From the NCBI RefSeq assembly GCF_004340875.1, contig NZ_SLXQ01000008.1:124001-188000 (forward strand): DNA of 64,000 nt, written 5' to 3'. The stretch comes from Tamaricihabitans halophyticus. GTDB taxonomy: Bacteria; Actinomycetota; Actinomycetes; Mycobacteriales; Pseudonocardiaceae. Numbering within the stretch: the stretch's first letter is position 1; each line of letters opens with the position of its first letter. Of this stretch, positions 58,496 through 64,000 are shown in pieces. The notes under the pieces are model-generated. The model searched no databases, had not been told where the DNA came from, and saw only the letters and a list, made by a program, of their open reading frames with translations. The translations under genes and the position numbers were made by a program.

Positions 58496-59905
58496 GTGAT
58501 ACAAGGTCAGCTGACCGCGCGACGCTGGGGCGCGCTCGCCGTTTTGGGCATGGCCCAGCTGATGGTGGTGCTGGACGCGACGATCGTGAACATCGCGCTG
58601 CCTTCGGCGCAGCGCGGACTCGGTATGTCCGACGCGGACCGGCAGTGGGTCATCACCGCGTACGCGCTTGCGTTCGGCGGTCTACTGCTGCTCGGCGGTC
58701 GGGTATGCGACCTGCTTGGTCGGCGTCAGGCATTGGTGATCGCATTGCTCGGGTTCGCGGCCGCCTCGGTCGTTGGCGGCGCGGCCGCCAGCGGTGGCGT
58801 ACTTGTGGCCGCCCGCGCTCTGCAGGGGGTCTTTGCCGCACTGCTCGCGCCGGCCGCGCTCGCACTGCTGAACACCATATTTTCCCGGCCCGACGAGCGG
58901 GCGCTGGCTTTCGGCGTGTACGGCGCACTCTCCGGCGCGGGTGCGACGGTCGGCCTGCTTGCCGGCGGGGTGTTGACCGAATTTCTCAGCTGGCGCTGGT
59001 GTCTGTACGTGAACGTGCCGATTGCCGTGCTTGCCCTGCTCGCCGCGCGGTGGACGATGCCGAAGGTGGTGCGGGACCCGAAGGTACGTATCGATTCGCT
59101 TGGTGCCGTCCTTGGCTGCGGTGGGCTGGTGCTGCTTGTCTACGCCCTCGGTATCGCCGAACACGGCGACTGGCTGAACCCGTGGCTGCTGTTCCTGTTC
59201 GGCTTGGGCGTGGTGTTGTTGGGTCTGTTCGGGTGGCGGCAGCGGCTGGCTGCGAACCCGTTGCTCCCGCCGCGCATCCTCGCTGACCGGGACCGTGCTG
59301 GTGCGTTGCTCGCCGTCCTGCTGTCCAATGTGGCGCAGTTCGGGTTCTTCCTGTTCGTCACGTACTACGTGCAGGACGTGCTTGGCTATTCACCGGTTGT
59401 CGCCGGCTTGTCCTTTCTGCCGCTTGCCGGCGGTATCGTGATCGGCTCCAGCGTGCTCGCCCGCCGGCTGTTGCCCAGGATCGGCGCGCGGGGAGTACTG
59501 GTTCCCGGGCTACTCAGCACCGCGCTGGGGATGGGCTGGTTGGTGACCCTGCAACCGGAAAGTGGCTATCTGGTGCCGCTGCTTCCCGCGCAGATCCTGA
59601 TCGGGGTCGGTCTTGGTTGCGCGATGATGTCCGCGATGAGCACCGCGACCGCGCGGGTAGCCGAGGAGGACGCCGGTGTGGCAGCCGCAAGCGTGAATGC
59701 CGCGCAGCAGATCGGCGGCTCGATGGGTACGGCGCTGCTGAACTCGATCGCGATCAGTGTGGCCGCCGCCGGCACCGGTCCGGACGCCGTGGTTCACGGT
59801 TACACCACGGCGATCGCGGTGGCCGCGGGAATCCTGGTACTCGCGGCGCTGGTGGTCGCCGGCATGCTCCCCCGCACACGTGCGGCGGAGCATGTTGCCG
59901 GGTAG
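58496..59905 (+). CDS. MFS multidrug transporter, DHA2 (14-helix) family
   Basis: 469-aa proton-driven exporter. Fourteen predicted helices. LMVVLDATIVNIALPSAQRG is the DHA2 motif D1, GGRVCDLLGRRQAL is motif A, and the antiporter motif C region reads GALSGAGATVGLLAGGVLTE. GTG 58496 has GAGAGGTG upstream. Controlled, by arrangement, by the divergent TetR. Substrates of this family are hydrophobic antibiotics, dyes and biocides; the actual one is unknown. Confidence 0.93.
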   Translation: MIQGQLTARRWGALAVLGMAQLMVVLDATIVNIALPSAQRGLGMSDADRQWVITAYALAFGGLLLLGGRVCDLLGRRQALVIALLGFAAASVVGGAAASGGVLVAARALQGVFAALLAPAALALLNTIFSRPDERALAFGVYGALSGAGATVGLLAGGVLTEFLSWRWCLYVNVPIAVLALLAARWTMPKVVRDPKVRIDSLGAVLGCGGLVLLVYALGIAEHGDWLNPWLLFLFGLGVVLLGLFGWRQRLAANPLLPPRILADRDRAGALLAVLLSNVAQFGFFLFVTYYVQDVLGYSPVVAGLSFLPLAGGIVIGSSVLARRLLPRIGARGVLVPGLLSTALGMGWLVTLQPESGYLVPLLPAQILIGVGLGCAMMSAMSTATARVAEEDAGVAAASVNAAQQIGGSMGTALLNSIAISVAAAGTGPDAVVHGYTTAIAVAAGILVLAALVVAGMLPRTRAAEHVAG

Positions 59906-60002
59906 CTGACTGCCGCGCGCGATGAGGCATCTCCAGTGCGGCCTGACCCGAATGGGGGACACCCCGATATGCTGCGGGGCGTTCAGCTGACCCAGAATCG
60001 GA

Positions 60003-61613
60003 GTGACCACAGTGGCGCGGACGCGGCGTGCGCAACCCGACGACCCGACGGCGCGTACCTACCGTGTCGCGGTACTTGGCAGTAGCGGCGGCAATCTGCG
60101 CAGTCATGGCGGCGACGACCCGGCCACGTTGCTCGGCGAGGTGCACCGGCAGTTGACCGCTGCTGGGATCGAGTTGACCGCGATCCAGTTCGTCGCCGCG
60201 GCCGGCTCGATGGATTCGACCGAGGAGAGCGCACCGGCCACGCTCTGGGAACTGGTTGACGGGGTACCGCTGCCGGTCCAGCACGGCTCACTCGCGGAGA
60301 TCAACGAGCTCGCGGCTCGTCGCGACGCCGAACTCGCCGAGGCGGTGCATGCCGGTCGACTGGACGGCTTGGTCCTGATCAGCGCTGATCCAGCGGGGAC
60401 CAACCAGCGGGTCGTGCGGGCAGCGGCGGCAGGCCAGCTCCCGGCAAGCGGTACCGGCGGCACGTCGATCGCGACGGCACAGTCGATGGGTCTGCGGTTG
60501 GTCTCGGCTTCGGGCACCACCGGTACGACAAACGCGACTCGCGCGGTTGCCTACACCTCGGGACTGGCGCGGCACTGGGACCTGCGGTACCGGCCGGTAC
60601 TTGGCGCTTCGAACACGGTCGCCAAGGGCAGCCCGTGGCGCCGGATCAGCGTACGCGGGATCATGGTGAGCAGCATCCCGGCCTTCATCGCGATGGCTCT
60701 GCTGTTGGCGATCAGCAAGATCCCCGGTCTGGACGTCGTGTCCGAGGTCTTCGACACGCTGATCGACGGACTGCCGATCGTCGTCGCGGCGATGGCGGCA
60801 CGCAAAGTGTCTGGTTTGGACGAGGTCGGTGTTGTCGCGGGCGCGATAGCCGGAATCCTCTCGGTTCCCGGTGGCATCGTCGGTGGATTCGTGGGCGGCG
60901 TGCTGGCTGGCGTGCTGGCCAGCTATCTCCTCGCGTGGACGCTGGCGCACCGGTTTCCCGCTACGACGGCGAATATCGCGGCCGGCGGAATCGCCGGACT
61001 AGTACCCGGGCTGCTGGTGTACTACGCGCTGGCGCCCTTGACCAGCGCGCTCGGCGGCGGTGTCAAGGACGGCGTGACACAGCTACTCGAGTTCAGTCCG
61101 TTGCTCGCTGGCGCTGCCGCCGGCCTGGTGATCTGGCCGGCCATTATGGCCGGCGTCTACCACTCGGTGATCCTGCCGCTTGTACTGCTCGAGATGGGGG
61201 AGAAGGGACACAGCTTCTTCGGCGCGATCGACCTGGTCGCGCTGGTGATGGTCAGCCTTGGCATCACGACGGCGAATCTGGTGGCGCCACGGGCTTCCGG
61301 GGAGCGAGCCCTCGCCGCTTCGGGTGCCGCGGTGAACTTTGGGTTTGGCACCTTCGTGGAGGCCTCCTATCCGTTCATGCTGGCGGACAAGAAGGTATTC
61401 GCGGGCGCGCTGCTCAGCGCGGGACTCGGCGGACTCGTCGTCGGTGCGGTAGGTGCCGAAGCCACCGCGTACGTGCCGAGCCTGGTAGCGCCGTTCGTCT
61501 CGACGAACGCGGTGGGCATCGTGCTGGCAATGCTCACCGCCGCGGCGGCCGCGTTCACCTGCACCCTGCTGATCAACCTCCGGGCACGGCGACGCGCGGC
61601 CGCCACCAGCTGA
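60003..61613 (+). CDS. PTS EIIC-like membrane protein with a large soluble N-terminal domain
   Basis: 536 aa. The first about 205 residues are soluble and Gly-rich (AVLGSSGGNLRSHGGDDP, LDGLVLISADPAGTNQRVV, ASGTGGTSIATAQSMG, SGTTGTTNATRAVAY). The rest (about 215-530) has about ten helices, with IMAGVYHSVILPLVLLEMG near 380 and NFGFGTFVEASYPFMLADKK near 440 that recall glucose/fructose-type PTS EIIC domains. I see no EIIB cysteine motif, so phosphate would have to come from a separate protein, or the protein is not a PTS transporter. GTG 60003 is chosen; GTG 60012 is possible. It converges on an ascorbate-type PTS/SIS operon (9 bp between stops). Confidence 0.7.
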   Translation: MTTVARTRRAQPDDPTARTYRVAVLGSSGGNLRSHGGDDPATLLGEVHRQLTAAGIELTAIQFVAAAGSMDSTEESAPATLWELVDGVPLPVQHGSLAEINELAARRDAELAEAVHAGRLDGLVLISADPAGTNQRVVRAAAAGQLPASGTGGTSIATAQSMGLRLVSASGTTGTTNATRAVAYTSGLARHWDLRYRPVLGASNTVAKGSPWRRISVRGIMVSSIPAFIAMALLLAISKIPGLDVVSEVFDTLIDGLPIVVAAMAARKVSGLDEVGVVAGAIAGILSVPGGIVGGFVGGVLAGVLASYLLAWTLAHRFPATTANIAAGGIAGLVPGLLVYYALAPLTSALGGGVKDGVTQLLEFSPLLAGAAAGLVIWPAIMAGVYHSVILPLVLLEMGEKGHSFFGAIDLVALVMVSLGITTANLVAPRASGERALAASGAAVNFGFGTFVEASYPFMLADKKVFAGALLSAGLGGLVVGAVGAEATAYVPSLVAPFVSTNAVGIVLAMLTAAAAAFTCTLLINLRARRRAAATS

Positions 61614-61622
61614 TACCGCCGG

Positions 61623-62372
61623 TTACTCCCTGGTGCCGCTCAGTTCGGGCACCCGGCCGGCATACCGCGCGAACAGTCGAGCGTTCGCCTCGTCACCGCC
61701 GGGCAGGTTCGCGCTGGTCCAGCGTGGCAGCGTGCTGCCCTGCCGGGCGGCAAGGTCGTCCACTTCGGCCAGCAGCCGTCCCCACACATAGCTAGCAAGG
61801 ATGGTGGATACCGCCGCGGTGTGTGGCGCGCCAGCCGGATACACCACATCGCCCGCGGGCACCGCGGTGTCCAGGACGACCGTGGCCCGTTCGGCGAGGG
61901 TGCTCGCCGAACGGGCGGAAGCGCCCGCGCTGGCGGCGCGCGAGGTGACCGCGATCACCGGCAGTCCGCGGGCGGCACCGAGTTCCGCGATCTCCACCGG
62001 GTAGGGATTGCGTCCGCTGGTGGAAAAGACCACGAGCGCATCCGGTGGCGCGGGTTCGGCGGCGGTGAGTACCGCCTCGGCCAGCCCGCTGCGTCGCTCG
62101 GCCACGCTGCTGTGCCGGGCGTCGTTCAGCGGCAACAGCTCCGGGTGCCACAGTGGACGGACGGCCGCAAGGCCGCCAGCACGGTAGAAGGTTTCGCAGA
62201 CCATCGCCAGGGAATGCCCCGCGCCGGCCACATGTAGTACGCCACCGGCGTCCACGGCACTCACGACCAGCTGGGCCGCGTCGGCGAGCGCGGGTCCGCA
62301 GGCGTGATCCGCCTCGGTCAGCAAGGTTCGCACCGAGGCGCCGAATTCGGTGTGGATCTCAGGTTCAGACAC
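61623..62372 (-). CDS. SIS-domain sugar-phosphate protein (UPF0309-like)
   Basis: 249 aa. The SIS fold shows in GGVLHVAGAGHSLAMVCETF, LVVFSTSGRNPYPVEIAELG and VPAGDVVYPAGAPHTAAVST. SIS domains bind phosphosugars as isomerases or regulators; this subgroup is uncharacterised but often sits in sugar PTS operons. GTG 62372 overlaps the end of the IIA gene by 8 bp. As last gene in IIC-IIB-IIA-SIS it probably handles the phosphorylated sugar brought in by the PTS. Confidence 0.88.
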   Translation of the reverse strand: MSEPEIHTEFGASVRTLLTEADHACGPALADAAQLVVSAVDAGGVLHVAGAGHSLAMVCETFYRAGGLAAVRPLWHPELLPLNDARHSSVAERRSGLAEAVLTAAEPAPPDALVVFSTSGRNPYPVEIAELGAARGLPVIAVTSRAASAGASARSASTLAERATVVLDTAVPAGDVVYPAGAPHTAAVSTILASYVWGRLLAEVDDLAARQGSTLPRWTSANLPGGDEANARLFARYAGRVPELSGTRE

Positions 62373-62802
62373 TGGGTAGCGCTTCCCGTAGGGTCGTCGT
62401 CAACTCGTCGTCGTTCGTGGCGGCCCGTAGCCGCTCGGCGAGCCCGCTGGCCAGTGCCTTGGCCACTGTGGACAGCGCCGCGATATGGGCGTCCGAATCA
62501 GGGGTGCAGAAGGCGATCAACAGGTCGACCGGATCGTTGTCCGGATGCCCGAAGGCGACCGGGGTGGTCAGCGTGACCGCCGCGACCCCAACCTTGTTTC
62601 CGCCGTCCTCCGGTCGCGCGTGGACCAGCGCCAGTCCGGGGCCGAGCACGATGTATGGCCCGTGCTCGGTCACCATCCGCACGCAGGCCTCGGGATAATC
62701 CGCGCTCGCCGCCCCTGCCGCGACGAGCGCTTCCGCGGCCTGGCGAACGGCGGCGCGCCAATCCGTCGCGTCCTTGCCGGCGTGGGCGGCGATCGTCGTC
62801 AC
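62365..62802 (-). CDS. PTS EIIA component, mannitol/fructose/ascorbate type
   Basis: 145-aa phosphocarrier that passes phosphate from HPr to EIIB. Active-site histidine in GPGLALVHARPEDGG near residue 63; other family features are MVTEHGPYIVLGPG and VAFGHPDNDPVDLLIAF. GTG 62802 overlaps the IIB stop (GTGA), so it is translationally coupled; the frame continues three codons further upstream without need. Second last gene of the operon. Confidence 0.93.
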   Translation of the reverse strand: MTTIAAHAGKDATDWRAAVRQAAEALVAAGAASADYPEACVRMVTEHGPYIVLGPGLALVHARPEDGGNKVGVAAVTLTTPVAFGHPDNDPVDLLIAFCTPDSDAHIAALSTVAKALASGLAERLRAATNDDELTTTLREALPSV

Positions 62803-63101
62803 GGCAGCCACCCCTGCGCGGTGAACTTCTCCCGCAGCGCGGTTTCCAGGCCGGCCGCGTCCAGAAAGTCGCTGATCGTGACGGTCACCGGCGCGAGGTC
62901 GGGCAGTTCGCTCGTGTGCATGTCCTGGCCGATCACCACGTCCGGTTGCTTGCCTCGGGCGGTGGACACGTCAGTGCACTCCACCCGGGCATCCACACCG
63001 AGTGCCTGCAAGGCCTGCTCGGCGGTCATCTTCAGCATCAGGCTCGATCCCATGCCCACTCCGCAGACGGTGAGCACTTCGAGCGGTCGGTCCAGGCCCA
63101 T
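62799..63101 (-). CDS. PTS EIIB component, ascorbate (UlaB/SgaB) type
   Basis: 100 aa. The phosphorylated cysteine is in LTVCGVGMGSSLMLKM near residue 12, the usual P-loop-like start of lactose/ascorbate-type IIB proteins, and QPDVVIGQDMHTSEL follows. ATG 63101 has GAGG upstream and lies 5 bp after the IIC stop. Its overlap with the IIA gene implies coupled synthesis. Confidence 0.93.
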   Translation of the reverse strand: MGLDRPLEVLTVCGVGMGSSLMLKMTAEQALQALGVDARVECTDVSTARGKQPDVVIGQDMHTSELPDLAPVTVTISDFLDAAGLETALREKFTAQGWLP

Positions 63102-63106
63102 GCGCC

Positions 63107-64000
63107 TCAGCTTTCCTCAGTCGTTGAAACGGATTCCTTGGTGCGGTCCCGCCTACCCACTAGTACCAGGGATACGACGGTAATCAGCAGCGCGATAACG
63201 GGCACCAGCCATACCGCCACCGTGCCACCGACCGCTTCCAGTGGCTTCATCAGCCAGATGATCACGTACCAGTCCGGGTCGGCGAGTGTCGCCAACTCCG
63301 GTGCGCTGCCCTCGAGTGCGCTCCAGCTGATCGCCTGGCCCGCGGCCAGCACGAGTCCGCTGAGCACACCGCCAAGTAGCGCGCCACGCCAGCCGGCTAC
63401 CGCGTTGCCGAACACCGCCGAGGCGCCGCCCACGAAGAACAACATGATCATGGGTGGCACCAGCGTGAACCAGCCGGCCGCCGCGAAGATGCCAAGACAG
63501 GCGAGGAATACGGCGGTCGCGGACACGAAGCCGAGCATGACCGCGGTGGTGGCGACCGGGAAGATCGTCGGAGCGTCCAGCGCTGGCCGGGCACCCGGGA
63601 TGACCTTGTCGGAAAGACCCTTGAAGGCGGGCACGATCTCGGTCAGGAACATCCGGACGCCGTAGAGCAGGATCGCGATGCCGCCGGCGAACCGCAGCCC
63701 GACCAGTAGGCCCCATACCCACGGCGAGAGGTTCTCGTCCATCGACGCGGCTTCCGCGCGGACCACCTCCGAATCGGCGAAGGCGACCGCGAGCAACAGG
63801 ATCACCGAGATGATCAGCGCCGTACTGACGTTGACATCCTTGAAGAAGGACAGCTGGCGCGGCAGTTTGAGCTTCTCCGTGTCGTGCTTTTCCTTGCTGC
63901 CGAGTGGTTTCGCGGCGACGCCGGTAAGCAGGCAGGTGATCGAGCTGGTGTGCCCGAAGCCGAAGCGATCCTCCGGCATCACCTTGCGCATCAGTGGCCG
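63107..64000 (-). CDS. PTS EIIC component, ascorbate (UlaA/SgaT) type, 5' part missing
   Basis: About 297 residues of the C-terminal part; the frame runs off the window end. LMRKVMPEDRFGFGHTSSI near the edge is the UlaA-type region, followed by helices including LIISVILLLAVAFA, GGIAILLYGVRMFLTEIVPA and FGNAVAGWRGALLGG. It is the sugar channel of the IIC-IIB-IIA set. L-ascorbate is the best-known substrate of the family, but other sugars are also transported and the SIS gene suggests a phosphosugar that is isomerised. Confidence 0.92.
   Translation of the reverse strand, partial: RPLMRKVMPEDRFGFGHTSSITCLLTGVAAKPLGSKEKHDTEKLKLPRQLSFFKDVNVSTALIISVILLLAVAFADSEVVRAEAASMDENLSPWVWGLLVGLRFAGGIAILLYGVRMFLTEIVPAFKGLSDKVIPGARPALDAPTIFPVATTAVMLGFVSATAVFLACLGIFAAAGWFTLVPPMIMLFFVGGASAVFGNAVAGWRGALLGGVLSGLVLAAGQAISWSALEGSAPELATLADPDWYVIIWLMKPLEAVGGTVAVWLVPVIALLITVVSLVLVGRRDRTKESVSTTEES

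Overview
The window is GC-rich, densely packed bacterial DNA with frequent GTG starts, many 4-bp ATGA/GTGA overlaps, and gene families typical of actinobacteria (F420-type luciferase-like oxidoreductase, PucR regulator, alpha-methylacyl-CoA racemase, many FadD/FadE/crotonase paralogues, many TetR regulators, an IdeR/DtxR-type iron box). A Pseudonocardiaceae-like actinomycete is my best guess; genus cannot be read from the sequence alone. No rRNA, tRNA, CRISPR array, prophage or intact insertion sequence was seen.

Layout. 1-9.2 kb: end of a tripartite tricarboxylate transporter TctA, a two-domain VOC protein, an M20 amidohydrolase, an M24 creatinase/ectoine-hydrolase-like protein, a small unknown gene, and a hydantoinase/oxoprolinase pair (hyuB, hyuA, minus strand) divergent from a PucR regulator at 9.2-10.9 kb. 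Between hyuA and hyuB lies a tandem duplication of the ribosome-binding site and start region that encodes a 50-residue peptide made of two 25-residue repeats. 10.8-12.4 kb: a membrane-anchored small protein and an iron-box-preceded VOC protein. 12.5-19.8 kb: an OmpR-type two-component system followed by two GT39 (ArnT/YkcB-like) membrane glycosyltransferases flanking a GT2-GtrA fusion; three start sites in this block carry the same triple 11-bp-spaced CACA(G) direct repeat at the same distance from the ATG, pointing to an autoregulated envelope-glycosylation regulon. 19.8-22.1 kb: NUDIX hydrolase and RecQ. 22.2-25.4 kb: glycine operon gcvT-gcvH-glyA behind a tandem glycine riboswitch and a small leader ORF. 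25.6-26.8 kb: an M20 deacylase.

27-53.8 kb is a large acyl-CoA catabolic region: three FadD ligases, a racemase, two SDRs, a thiolase, four crotonases, three acyl-CoA dehydrogenases, a hotdog thioesterase, an F420-type oxidoreductase, two TetR regulators and a complete family-5 (Dpp/Opp-like) ABC importer in its middle. The importer and the following acyl-CoA dehydrogenase operon share a 12-bp site, TTAACGATCGAT. The operon at 49.0-53.8 kb (TetR, FadD, APH-type kinase, ACAD11-type dehydrogenase) resembles the 4-hydroxyacyl-CoA phosphorylation route known from bacterial levulinate catabolism and mammalian ACAD10/11.

53.8-54.8 kb is a short lower-GC patch with a frameshifted GntR remnant and a TPR-like gene. 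54.8-57.5 kb: a stand-alone EutH permease with a TetR gene, and a secreted CHAP/NlpC-like protein. 57.6-59.9 kb: a TetR/MFS drug-efflux pair with a clear palindromic operator. 60.0-64 kb: an unusual PTS EIIC-like protein with a large soluble N-terminal domain, converging on an ascorbate-type PTS operon (IIC, IIB, IIA) with a SIS-domain isomerase-like gene; the IIC runs off the window end.
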